Assembly: GCF_000413855.1 (NCBI RefSeq) | Contig: NZ_ATGG01000019.1 | Span: forward strand, 1 to 64,000 | DNA from: Acinetobacter gyllenbergii CIP 110306 = MTCC 11365 | GTDB taxonomy: Bacteria; Pseudomonadota; Gammaproteobacteria; Pseudomonadales; Moraxellaceae | Reading direction: 5' to 3' | Length of the DNA stretch: 64,000 bases | Part shown: positions 18,832-26,861 of the stretch, one piece after another | How the letters are laid out: the number at the start of each line of letters is the position of its first letter | Numbering within the stretch: position 1 is the stretch's first letter | The notes under the pieces: generated by a model | What the model was told of the DNA's origin: nothing | Seen by the model: the letters and a program-made list of their open reading frames with translations, nothing else | Databases searched by the model: none | Made by a program: the position numbers and the translations under genes

Positions 18832-19878
18832 ATGCCTAAACAATTCATCAATAGCGCTGAAACACAGCAATATATTCCACCCACCATTCTGGCCAGCCTG
18901 ATCCATTATGCAGAGCAGCAACAGTGGAATTATGCTGCATGGTTTCAGCATTCAGGTTTAGACATTGCACAAATACAGCAAACTCAAGGCGTGGTTCGCT
19001 TCTCTCAATTGTGTGATGTGATACGTCAGGCCATGACAGCCTACCAACAACCCGACCTCGGTTTAAAGCTTGGCAGTAGTGAAGGTTTAATTTCAATGGG
19101 GATTCTCGGTTTCGCCATGCAATCCTGCAAGACTGTTGCAGATGCCTTAGACATTGCGCTGCGTTATCATCGTATTTCAGGTAGTGTCTTAAATATCAAC
19201 TTTTCCATCCACGCTGATCTCTGTGAATTAGAAGTCACTGAAACCTCTCCCTGCAATGAACTCAAAGCTTTTTTCTATGATGAATTATTTAGCAGCATCA
19301 TCACCTGTTTAAATGCAATGCTAGGTGATCATGATGATGTGATCAGTCTTGAACTCAGCTATTTTCCAAGCGAATATCAACAACAATATAGTGATCTCTT
19401 TGGCTGCCCCGTCCAATTTAACCGTGATAAAAATATCATGCGTTTTAGTAGTCGCCTATTGCAGCGTAACTTAAAAAATTACAGCCCCGCCAACTATGCA
19501 ACTGCACTACAGATTTGTGAACAGGCGTTAAAAGAAATAGACCAGCTCAATCAAGTCGGCTACGTCCATTTACTTGATCATTTGATTGAACAGCATTTAC
19601 CTGAACGTTTTGAGATGCAACAAGCTGCCGAACAATTACACCTCAGCGAGCGTCATTTAAGACGACAATTATTGGCAGAAGGTTTGAGTTTTCAACAAAT
19701 TCGGCAAAATGTGTTGGAGCGGAAAGCTAAACAATTACTGGAACAGAACCTATCCATGAGTGAGATTAGCCTACAACTAGGCTTTAGCGAATTACGTGAA
19801 TTCCGACGTGCCTTTAAACGCTGGACTGGCCAAGCGCCTTCGGTTTATAAACAAGAGAGCATTTTACATAATGCCTAA
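18832..19878 (+). CDS. AraC-family transcriptional regulator
   Basis: A 348-residue regulator. The N-terminal part (to about 220) is the arabinose-binding/dimerisation-like domain found in OruR/ArgR-type AraC proteins (EGLISMGILGFAMQSCKTVADAL). The C-terminal part has the double helix-turn-helix, with LHLSERHLRRQLLAEGLSFQQI and ISLQLGFSELREFRRAFKRWTGQAPS. It is divergent from the ceramidase/lactone oxidase pair across a 119-bp gap, so it most likely controls that pair. The start at 18832 is chosen for protein fit; an upstream ATG at 18778 would add 18 residues that run into the promoter region. Confidence 0.9.
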   Translation: MPKQFINSAETQQYIPPTILASLIHYAEQQQWNYAAWFQHSGLDIAQIQQTQGVVRFSQLCDVIRQAMTAYQQPDLGLKLGSSEGLISMGILGFAMQSCKTVADALDIALRYHRISGSVLNINFSIHADLCELEVTETSPCNELKAFFYDELFSSIITCLNAMLGDHDDVISLELSYFPSEYQQQYSDLFGCPVQFNRDKNIMRFSSRLLQRNLKNYSPANYATALQICEQALKEIDQLNQVGYVHLLDHLIEQHLPERFEMQQAAEQLHLSERHLRRQLLAEGLSFQQIRQNVLERKAKQLLEQNLSMSEISLQLGFSELREFRRAFKRWTGQAPSVYKQESILHNA

Positions 19879-20195
19879 GAATAAAACGGTCTAGAAATTT
19901 CCAAGCGCAGATGCAGATAAAACCGAACCGTAAATGCTTTTTCTTGTAATTTTAAATTCTCGCAAATATTCACTACCGCGCTCGGCGGCATGGATGCCGC
20001 CAGTTTGGCTGTGATACAAGGAAGTATCATCAGCCAAACAAAGGATTTTTGTTACTTTTCATCCCTGAAAAGTAAGAGAGAAAACGGATGCTTATCCAAA
20101 ATAAGATGAGATCTCTGTAAGATTCCACAAAGACGATCGGACTATAAAATAAAAAGCTCAGGATTTTACCCAAGCTTTCTAAGCTAAATCAAACC
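19879..20195. other. 317-bp intergenic region with three-hairpin element
   Basis: Between the converging AraC and tauD genes there is no gene. Its centre (19984-20075) holds three strong hairpins described separately, and the right end holds a weak hairpin near 20150-20180 (AAAGCT ... AGCTTT) that may end the tau operon. Confidence 0.7.
19984..20075. repeat. Cluster of three consecutive inverted repeats
   Basis: Hairpin 1: GGCGGCAT-GG-ATGCCGCC (19984-20001). Hairpin 2: TTTGGCTGTGATAC and its near-complement around AAGGAA (20004-20038, one bulged base). Hairpin 3: TTACTTTTCA-TCCC-TGAAAAGTAA (20052-20075). The GC-rich first part stands out from the AT-rich surroundings. The arrangement suggests a dispersed repeat or a structured RNA. 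Confidence 0.7.
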
Positions 20196-21041
20196 TTAAC
20201 TTGCTGCTTGATAAAACGGTACATCACCATTAATCGTGGCACGATGCATAATCCGATGCGCCTCACCATAATCAAATAAAGCCTTATGCTGCGTGCAACG
20301 ATTATCCCAAATCGCCACATCACCTACCTGCCACTGCCAACGCAAATGGAACTGCTCATTAGTTGCATGGGCAAATAAATACTGTAGCAATTCAGCACTT
20401 TCAGTCTCATCCAGCTCATTAATACGCGTGGTGAACCCTTCACTCACAAACAAAATTGGCTGACCCGTTACAGGATGTGTTCTCACCACAGGGTGAACAA
20501 CGGGTGGATTACGCTTAAATGTGTCTTCCAGCTTTTGACGCTCTACATCATTATGCGCAAAACGCTCAATCGGGAAAGACTGACGAATGTCATGTGTTGC
20601 AGTTAAGCCTTTTAACTTTTGCTGCAAACCTTGATCCAAGGCTGCAAATGCCGCTGCCCCACTCGACCAAAGTGTATCACCACCAACAGGTGGAATCTTA
20701 ATCGCTTGTAAGACACAGCCCAATGGCGGTTTCTGGCTAAAAGTGACATCGGTATGCCAAAGTTCATTGTCACGTAAGTCTTGCTTCCAACTGTCCAATA
20801 CAATGATTTCAGGTACATTTGCTACGGATGGATAAATAGGATGAATATGCAAAGAACCAAAACTACGTGCCAACTCCGCTTGCGCCTGAGGTGCAAGTTG
20901 CTGATTGCGGAAGAAGATCACATGATGATCCAGCAAAGCCTGTTGAATTTGTTGCGCGGTATGTTCATCAGCCGTGTTTAAGTCAACATCATGAATAATT
21001 GCACCGATTGTTGGTTTAATAACTTCAATATTTAAGGTCAT
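20196..21041 (-). CDS. tauD: Taurine dioxygenase
   Basis: An Fe(II)/2-oxoglutarate dioxygenase of 281 residues that hydroxylates taurine so that it breaks into sulfite and aminoacetaldehyde, giving sulfur. The iron triad is visible: His and Asp of ELWHTDVTF and the distal His of HRIMHRATING, whose Arg binds 2-oxoglutarate. Length and motifs match TauD; a related sulfonate or sulfate ester as substrate is possible. It is the last gene of the tauABCD operon, 16 bases after tauC, and acts in the cytosol. Confidence 0.92.
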   Translation of the reverse strand: MTLNIEVIKPTIGAIIHDVDLNTADEHTAQQIQQALLDHHVIFFRNQQLAPQAQAELARSFGSLHIHPIYPSVANVPEIIVLDSWKQDLRDNELWHTDVTFSQKPPLGCVLQAIKIPPVGGDTLWSSGAAAFAALDQGLQQKLKGLTATHDIRQSFPIERFAHNDVERQKLEDTFKRNPPVVHPVVRTHPVTGQPILFVSEGFTTRINELDETESAELLQYLFAHATNEQFHLRWQWQVGDVAIWDNRCTQHKALFDYGEAHRIMHRATINGDVPFYQAAS

Positions 21042-21057
21042 CTTCTACTACTCACAC

Positions 21058-21939
21058 TTATAACTGTTGGCCATACCAAGGAGATAATTGTTTCTGTAAC
21101 CAACGCAAAAACAATTCAAAACTAACCGCGACAATCGCAATCACAATAATGCCAAGAACTACGGTATCCGTGATCAGGAATTGTGCCGCTGACTGCACCA
21201 TAAAACCAATACCGCGATCAGCTGCGACCAATTCCGAAGCCACCAACGTTGACCAACCCACGCCTAAACCAATACGAATACCCGTCAAGATGTGCGGTAA
21301 AGCGGTTGGCAGAATCACATGCCAAAACACTTGTGATTGGCTCGCACCCAAAGACAATGCCGCTCGCTCACGATTGAGCTGGTGACTGAGTACACCATGA
21401 GTACTGCTGATAATCACAGGTGCAAGGATCGAAAAGAAAATCAAAAGCACCTTGGTGGTTTCACCAATCCCGAACCAAATCACCAATAAGGGTAAATAAG
21501 CCAAAGGTGGAATCGGGCGCAATAACTCAACCAATGGATCAAGCACCGCACGCACCCATTTGTTCAATCCCATCCATAAGCCAAGCGGTACACCAATCGC
21601 AATCGCAGCCACTAAAGCCAACAAAACACGAGAAATACTCGCGGCCAAATGCTGCCATAAAGTGGCTTTCATAAAACCTTGTTGGCTGACTTCTAGAAAT
21701 TTTTGCCATACTGCTTGTGGGCTCGGCAAAAATAGACTCGGGACAATTTTTAATGCCGTGATCAAATACCAGATCACCAATACGCTCAAGACACTGGAAA
21801 GGCTCAGCGCTAAACTACGATGGCGTGTAAAAAAAGCACCAATTGGACTAAAAAACGAACCCGACTGTGCTTGGTTTGTCGATTGTAGTTCCTCGACTTT
21901 ATTCACCTCATAGGCCGTATTCTTTGCTTGCCCTGTCAT
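21058..21939 (-). CDS. tauC: Taurine ABC transporter permease
   Basis: A 293-residue inner-membrane permease with about six transmembrane helices and an N-terminal cytoplasmic tail of some 45 residues. The cytoplasmic coupling loop reads SLGASQSQVFWHVILPTALPHI, the BPD-transport EAA motif. It pairs with TauB and TauA to import taurine or other sulfonates. Its start overlaps the tauB stop by four bases, showing translational coupling. Confidence 0.92.
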   Translation of the reverse strand: MTGQAKNTAYEVNKVEELQSTNQAQSGSFFSPIGAFFTRHRSLALSLSSVLSVLVIWYLITALKIVPSLFLPSPQAVWQKFLEVSQQGFMKATLWQHLAASISRVLLALVAAIAIGVPLGLWMGLNKWVRAVLDPLVELLRPIPPLAYLPLLVIWFGIGETTKVLLIFFSILAPVIISSTHGVLSHQLNRERAALSLGASQSQVFWHVILPTALPHILTGIRIGLGVGWSTLVASELVAADRGIGFMVQSAAQFLITDTVVLGIIVIAIVAVSFELFLRWLQKQLSPWYGQQL

Positions 21940-22727
21940 ACAGCCACCTCATGCCCTGCTTGTTTCTGCACACGTAGGCGTTCAAATAATTGCTCACGTA
22001 ATTGAATAAATTTTGGGTCCGATTTAATCGCACGAATCGATTCACCTTGCTTATAACGTTCCGCGAAATCTAATTTTAAGGTTTCGACAATTTTGCCAGG
22101 ACGAGCAGTCATCAATACCAATTGATTGCTCAGTAGCAAAGCTTCTTCAATATCATGCGTGATCAAGAAGAAAGACTTATTTTGTTCAATCCACAAATCC
22201 AGCACCAACTGCTGCATGGTTTCACGGGTAAAGGCATCAAGCGCAGCAAAAGGTTCATCCAACAAAATAAACGCAGCATGACTCACCAATGCACGTGCAA
22301 TCCCCACCCGTTGCTTCATACCACCCGACAATTCCCAAATATTGGCTTGAGCGACATGGCTTAAACCCACGATTTTTAAGATTGCATCGACTTGCTGCTG
22401 AATCTCTTGCGCTTTTAAACCCTTAAGCTGTAAAGCAAAACCAATATTTTCAGAGACATTTAACCAAGGTAGTAAAGCATGATCCTGAAACACCACCGCA
22501 CGGCGCGCATCAGGTGCAGTCACCACTTCATGGTCCAGTGTAATCTGACCTGAACTTGGCTTTTGAAAACCCGCCAAAATATTCAGCAATGTTGTTTTCC
22601 CACAACCCGACTCGCCCAAAATCACAGTCAACGTACCTTCTTCAATCTTCAGATTGATATCTTGCAAGACAGGTACGGTCTGCTTTGGAAAAGTTAAATG
22701 AAGATGCTCCGCAGCTAATACGCTCAT
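21936..22727 (-). CDS. tauB: Taurine ABC transporter ATP-binding protein
   Basis: A 263-residue ABC ATPase. Walker A is GESGCGKTT (38-46), the signature is LSGGMKQRVGIARAL, Walker B is FILLDEPFAALD and the switch His follows in FFLITHDIEEAL. It powers uptake of taurine through TauC. It lies nine bases after tauA and overlaps tauC. Closely related ATPases serve alkanesulfonates (SsuB); tauD in the operon favours taurine. Confidence 0.93.
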   Translation of the reverse strand: MSVLAAEHLHLTFPKQTVPVLQDINLKIEEGTLTVILGESGCGKTTLLNILAGFQKPSSGQITLDHEVVTAPDARRAVVFQDHALLPWLNVSENIGFALQLKGLKAQEIQQQVDAILKIVGLSHVAQANIWELSGGMKQRVGIARALVSHAAFILLDEPFAALDAFTRETMQQLVLDLWIEQNKSFFLITHDIEEALLLSNQLVLMTARPGKIVETLKLDFAERYKQGESIRAIKSDPKFIQLREQLFERLRVQKQAGHEVAV

Positions 22728-22736
22728 TTCGATCTC

Positions 22737-23759
22737 CTATGGCTGTAAGAAATTGGTGGTCACATTATCTTGATAATCAGGCTTCACTTGATCGACCTTG
22801 CCTTGGCTCTTTAAGAAAGTTGCGGTGTCGAAAATATTTTTGGCAAACTCACCTGATAAAGTCGCTTGTTGCTGCTGACGATCCAAATAAATATTTCCTG
22901 AAAGCAACAATGGAATATCTTTTACATCAGAACCCGTCAGTTGCGCGATTTTCTGGATATGGTCAGCATTCTGCTCAAATGCTTTTGGATCTTTCTGGTA
23001 CGCCTCAACTTGTTTCAAGCTGGTTTGCACAAAGGCCTTTAAAAACTCTGGATTTTTCTCAGCGAAATCTTTACGAACCACCCATAAATCATAAGTTGGT
23101 GCGCCCCACTCGCCGACTTGTTTTGAGTCTGTTAAGACATGGCCACTGGCTTTGACTTTGCTTAACGCAGGTTCCCAAACATAAGTCGCATCAATATCAC
23201 CACGCTCCCAAGCGGCAGTAATTTCAGGTGGACGTAAGTTAATAATCTTGACCTGGTTATCCGCAATGTTCCAATGCTTTAAAGCTGACAATAAGCTGTA
23301 ATGCGTGGTTGAAACGAAGGGTACAGCAATGGTTTTACCAATCAAATCTTGAGGGTTTTTGATGCCTGATTTGTTACTCACCACCAAGGCTTCAGAACCA
23401 CCTAATTTAGCCGTCACAAGGAATACTTCAATCGGTAAATCACGACTTGCTGCGGCTGCCAATGGGCTAGAACCAATGTTACCAATCACCACATCACCTG
23501 AAGCGAGTGCATTGACCACATCTGATCCTGCATCAAACTTACGCCATTGGATTGCCTGTTGGCTATCACGTTCATAATCACCATTGGCTTGTGCAACCTT
23601 GGTTGGATCTACACCAGTCTGATAGGCAATCACCACCGCTTTGTTGTTTTTAGACTGAACAGGTGCAGCATCTTTTTGATTTTGATAGACAATAAAAGCA
23701 ACAATCGCCACAAGGACGATCGCTGTCACGATTAACGGCTTGGTGTTCTTGATGCCCAT
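22737..23759 (-). CDS. tauA: Taurine ABC transporter substrate-binding protein
   Basis: A periplasmic binding protein of 340 residues of the TauA/SsuA family. Recognisable blocks are VVIAYQTGVDPTKVAQANG, GDVVIGNIGSSPLAAAASRDLPIEVF and ERGDIDATYVWEPAL. The N-terminus (GIKNTKPLIVTAIVLVAIVAFIVYQ) is a hydrophobic segment without a clear cleavage site, so the protein may stay anchored to the inner membrane. I start at the ATG at 23759; an upstream ATG at 23780 has no ribosome site. First gene of tauABCD. A palindrome lies about 80 bases upstream. Confidence 0.9.
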   Translation of the reverse strand: MGIKNTKPLIVTAIVLVAIVAFIVYQNQKDAAPVQSKNNKAVVIAYQTGVDPTKVAQANGDYERDSQQAIQWRKFDAGSDVVNALASGDVVIGNIGSSPLAAAASRDLPIEVFLVTAKLGGSEALVVSNKSGIKNPQDLIGKTIAVPFVSTTHYSLLSALKHWNIADNQVKIINLRPPEITAAWERGDIDATYVWEPALSKVKASGHVLTDSKQVGEWGAPTYDLWVVRKDFAEKNPEFLKAFVQTSLKQVEAYQKDPKAFEQNADHIQKIAQLTGSDVKDIPLLLSGNIYLDRQQQQATLSGEFAKNIFDTATFLKSQGKVDQVKPDYQDNVTTNFLQP

Positions 23760-23836
23760 AATTAGATGATCTTTCAACAATATAGGCTTATGGTATGCGG
23801 CATGCTTTATGATTAAAAATAAGAAAAAGTGACTTG

Positions 23837-23863
23837 CTTATTCCTTTATGAGATAAGAATAAG
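23837..23863. promoter_or_regulatory. Palindrome upstream of tauA (CTTATTC-N13-GAATAAG)
   Basis: A perfect 7-bp inverted repeat about 80 bases upstream of tauA. The layout fits a LysR-type site such as CysB or Cbl, known controllers of tau genes in enteric bacteria. Regulator identity is inferred. Confidence 0.5.
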
Positions 23864-24055
23864 TCTTAGACAATTTATGCTGCTTTTATCATCAAGTGCG
23901 ATATTTTTAATGTGTTTGCATTTAATTTTCCAAATCATGCTTTTAAATATTTATCATCCAACTTAATTGAAAAGTAAAATATTTAATCTCGATAATTTCA
24001 TCTTTAAATTAAATAAGATCATTCAATTTAAAGCTAGGTTTTAAACCATATTCCG

Positions 24056-24084
24056 AATAAGCCGATAAATACTTATTATTTATC
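24056..24084. promoter_or_regulatory. Nested palindromes upstream of the rhodanese gene
   Basis: GATAAATA-CTTAT-TATTTATC (24064-24084) is a perfect 8-bp inverted repeat, and AATAAG...CTTATT (24056-24077) overlaps it. It lies about 100 bases before the rhodanese start and shares the ATAAG/CTTAT half-sites seen before tauA. Confidence 0.45.
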
Positions 24085-24183
24085 AAAAATAGATATATAA
24101 ATAAATTTTGCTTATTTTCCTGAATATAAAAACCGTCCTAAGATAAAAAAATCATCCCGCTGATGTATATAAAGGTTGTAAAA

Positions 24184-24693
24184 ATGAATGCTCAATTTGA
24201 TTCTGCTCAAGCTTTGGAATCCAACATTACTTCCCACGGTTCTTTCAACGATCCACAAGATATCCTACAACGTGCTCAGCAATATGCTGAAGAAAATGAA
24301 CTTGATTTCACGGGCAGCATCCCTCCTAGCGAAGCTTGGTATTTGGTTCAACAAGGCCATGCTGTCTTGGTTGATGTAAGAACCAATGAAGAACGTAAAT
24401 TTGTCGGCTATGTGCCTGAAAGTATCCACGTCGCATGGGCAACAGGTACATCTTTTAACCGCAATCCTCGTTTTTTAAAAGAACTGGATAGCAAAGTCGG
24501 CAAAGACAAAACAATTTTATTGCTGTGTCGTAGCGGTAAACGTTCTGCTTTAGCTGCAACAGCAGCTTTTAGTGCAGGTTTTGCACAAGTCTATAACGTA
24601 CTGGAAGGTTTTGAGGGTGATTTAAACGAACAGCAGCAGCGCAATCAAAGTAATGGCTGGCGTACCCACCAATTACCTTGGTTACAAGATTAA
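24184..24693 (+). CDS. Rhodanese-domain sulfurtransferase of the encapsulin operon
   Basis: A 169-residue cytosolic protein with a single rhodanese domain from about residue 40. The active loop LLCRSGKRS contains the catalytic Cys that carries persulfide sulfur; VLVDVRTNEERKFVGYVPESIHVAW is the CH2 motifs region. It likely moves sulfane sulfur to or from the cysteine desulfurase/encapsulin system two genes on. AAAGG lies eight bases ahead of the ATG at 24184, which decides this start over the one seven codons earlier. First gene of the sulfur-storage cluster, 62 bases before the serine acetyltransferase. Confidence 0.9.
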   Translation: MNAQFDSAQALESNITSHGSFNDPQDILQRAQQYAEENELDFTGSIPPSEAWYLVQQGHAVLVDVRTNEERKFVGYVPESIHVAWATGTSFNRNPRFLKELDSKVGKDKTILLLCRSGKRSALAATAAFSAGFAQVYNVLEGFEGDLNEQQQRNQSNGWRTHQLPWLQD

Positions 24694-24755
24694 TGCTGCT
24701 TTCTTAAGCAAAAAATTAACGATTTATTCATGACTTTGATTTGCAAGGAATTCTC

Positions 24756-25694
24756 GTGAGCCAATGGAAAATACAGCCTGTCGTTGAAGGTTTGCAACAA
24801 GCGAGACACGAATGGAGAGAGCGTCAACATCGCATCAAAGAATTTGGTGGACGCGAACTCCCATCTAAGGATGCGCTGAAGTCAATTTTAGATGATCTGT
24901 GTGGAATTCTGTTTCCAATGCGACTTGGCCCCAGTGATCTGCGTCAAGAAACCGAGGATTACTATATTGCCTATACCCTAGACCGCGTACTCAATGAATT
25001 ATTTTCACAGGTAAAACTGGCCTTAAATTACGAAACCAAAAGTCGCGTCAAACCGATCCCTGTTTCAAGCAATGAACGTCTGCTTTATGAACAGCAAATC
25101 GCTTTGGCACAGACCATCGTACAGGACTTTGCCAATATCTTGCCTGATATCCGTCGCGTATTAGATGCAGATGTCTGTGCCGCATATGAAGGTGATCCTG
25201 CTGCGCATAGCGTCGATGAAGTCCTGCTCTGCTACCCAGGTATTTTGGCAATCATCCATCATCGTGTGGCACATCAGCTCTATCACAGCGTTCCGCTACT
25301 TTCACGAATTATTTCTGAATTGGCCCATTCAGCCACAGGGATTGATATCCACCCAGGTGCACAAATTGGTAAAGGCTTCTTTATCGATCATGGTACAGGG
25401 GTGGTAATTGGTGAAACCTCAGTGATTGGTGAATATGTGCGTATCTATCAGGCCGTGACCCTCGGTGCAAAACGTTTCGAACTGAATGAGGATGGTGCCT
25501 TGAAAAAAGATTACGCCCGTCATCCAATCGTGGAAGACCATGTAGTGATTTATGCAGGTGCAACAATTTTAGGCTGTATCACTATTGGTAAAGGGTCAAT
25601 TATTGGCGGCAATGTCTGGCTCACCCATAGCGTTACAGCAGGCAGTCAGATTTTACAGTCACCCAGCGAGTCACTCCACAATAGTAAAGTTTAA
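24756..25694 (+). CDS. epsC: Serine O-acetyltransferase (EpsC/CysE type)
   Basis: Makes O-acetylserine from serine and acetyl-CoA, the first step of cysteine synthesis. The 312-residue protein has a helical N-terminal part (about 1-185) and a left-handed beta-helix C-terminal part with hexapeptide repeats (IHPGAQIGKGFFIDHGTGVVIGET), where the His of DHG is catalytic. The N-terminal extension is typical of the type found with encapsulins. I choose the GTG at 24756, preceded by AAGGA six bases away; a TTG at 24741 is less likely. Context: a supply of cysteine for the desulfurase in the same cluster. Confidence 0.9.
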   Translation: MSQWKIQPVVEGLQQARHEWRERQHRIKEFGGRELPSKDALKSILDDLCGILFPMRLGPSDLRQETEDYYIAYTLDRVLNELFSQVKLALNYETKSRVKPIPVSSNERLLYEQQIALAQTIVQDFANILPDIRRVLDADVCAAYEGDPAAHSVDEVLLCYPGILAIIHHRVAHQLYHSVPLLSRIISELAHSATGIDIHPGAQIGKGFFIDHGTGVVIGETSVIGEYVRIYQAVTLGAKRFELNEDGALKKDYARHPIVEDHVVIYAGATILGCITIGKGSIIGGNVWLTHSVTAGSQILQSPSESLHNSKV

Positions 25695-25747
25695 ATGAAT
25701 GAATTATTTAAATAGTTCTTAGAATAAATAAACGTATATTCAATACT

Positions 25748-25787
25748 TATATTTATTTCATATAAATATATTCTTATGAGTAATAAG
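25748..25787. promoter_or_regulatory. Palindromes before the encapsulin gene
   Basis: TATATTTAT-TTCAT-ATAAATATA (25748-25770) is a perfect 9-bp inverted repeat, followed by CTTAT-GAGTA-ATAAG (25773-25787). These lie in the 234-bp AT-rich gap between the serine acetyltransferase and encapsulin genes, and point to a second promoter or operator inside the cluster. No T-run follows, so a terminator is less likely. Confidence 0.45.
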
Positions 25788-25928
25788 TAAATAGTTCACG
25801 ATTATTTATCTCATAATAATATTTTTAAAAATACTAAATAGTCTCTAGTCTAACTAAATAAATCATTCAACATTATTGCAATAAACCAATTTTATTAACA
25901 AAGCCAAAAACAACAGGAAAATTGATTC

Positions 25929-26861
25929 ATGGCAAAAACCACAGATAAAGTCCAACTTGCACTTGGTGATCACGCAGCCAGACAGCTTGCAAATGCCACC
26001 AAGACCGTTCCACAACTATCGACCATTACCCCGCGTTGGCTCACGCATTTATTGCAATGGATTCCTGTTGAAGCAGGTATTTATCGCGTTAACCGTGTCA
26101 GCAATACTGATGATATCCAAGTCGCGTGCACCCAACGTGATGAGGCCACTTTGCCACAAACTTTTGTGGATTATGATGCACAACCACGTGAATATTTCTT
26201 AAATGGTGTTTCGACTGTTTTAGATATCCATACCCGTGTTGCTGATCTTTACAGCAGCCCGCATGATCAGATTAAAGAACAATTACGTTTAACCATTGAA
26301 ACCATTAAAGAACGTCAGGAAAGTGAGCTAATCAATAACCCTGAATATGGTTTATTGGCCAGTGTCGCAGAAGACCAACGTATCTCTACTTTGAATGGCC
26401 CCCCAACACCCGATGACTTTGACGATTTACTGCGTAAGGTCTGGAAAGAACCTGGTTTCTTCCTTGCCCATCCAGATGCAATTGCTGCTTTCGGTCGTGA
26501 ATGCACCCGACGTGGTGTTCCACCACCAACTGTGAGCTTATTCGGTTCACAGTTCATCACGTGGCGCGGTGTTCCACTGATTCCATCAAATAAGATTCCT
26601 GTGGAAGATGGTAAAACCAAAATATTGTTACTGCGTGTGGGTGAAAAACGCCAAGGTGTGGTGGGATTATTCCAACCGGGCTTGGCCGGCGAACAATCCC
26701 CAGGCCTTTCTGTACGCTTCATGGGCATCAACCGCAACGCGATTGCGTCTTATCTAATCTCACTGTACTGCTCATTGGCGGTATTGACTGAGGATGCATT
26801 GGCTGTGCTCGAAGATGTGGAGGTGGACAAGTATCATGACTACCCAGTTAACTACAAGTAA
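25929..26861 (+). CDS. Family 2A encapsulin shell protein
   Basis: A 310-residue HK97-fold protein that self-assembles into a closed nanocompartment. The sequence matches the SrpI-like family 2A shell proteins: a long N-terminal arm (residues 1-50, with QLSTITPRWLTHLLQWIPVEAGIYRVN), an E-loop/spine region (RVADLYSSPHDQIKEQLRLT), and the later GVPLIPSNKIPV and GVVGLFQPGLAGEQSPGLSVRFMG blocks. It has no signal peptide. The cysteine desulfurase that follows overlaps it by 26 bases and is the expected cargo; homologous compartments in Acinetobacter are known to store elemental sulfur. Well supported by both sequence and neighbours. Confidence 0.95.
   Translation: MAKTTDKVQLALGDHAARQLANATKTVPQLSTITPRWLTHLLQWIPVEAGIYRVNRVSNTDDIQVACTQRDEATLPQTFVDYDAQPREYFLNGVSTVLDIHTRVADLYSSPHDQIKEQLRLTIETIKERQESELINNPEYGLLASVAEDQRISTLNGPPTPDDFDDLLRKVWKEPGFFLAHPDAIAAFGRECTRRGVPPPTVSLFGSQFITWRGVPLIPSNKIPVEDGKTKILLLRVGEKRQGVVGLFQPGLAGEQSPGLSVRFMGINRNAIASYLISLYCSLAVLTEDALAVLEDVEVDKYHDYPVNYK

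Larger units (their letters stand above)
23760..24183. other. 424-bp divergent regulatory region between tauA and the encapsulin operon
   Basis: Very AT-rich, with no ORF. It must hold the promoters of tauABCD (leftwards) and of the rhodanese-led operon (rightwards). Two palindromes built on ATAAG/CTTAT are listed separately (23837-23863 and 24056-24084). Confidence 0.7.

Noticed and set aside
26794..26835. Upstream start of the desulfurase at 26794
   Set aside because: It would add 14 residues deeper inside the encapsulin gene; GGAGG sits before the ATG at 26836, which begins the leader.
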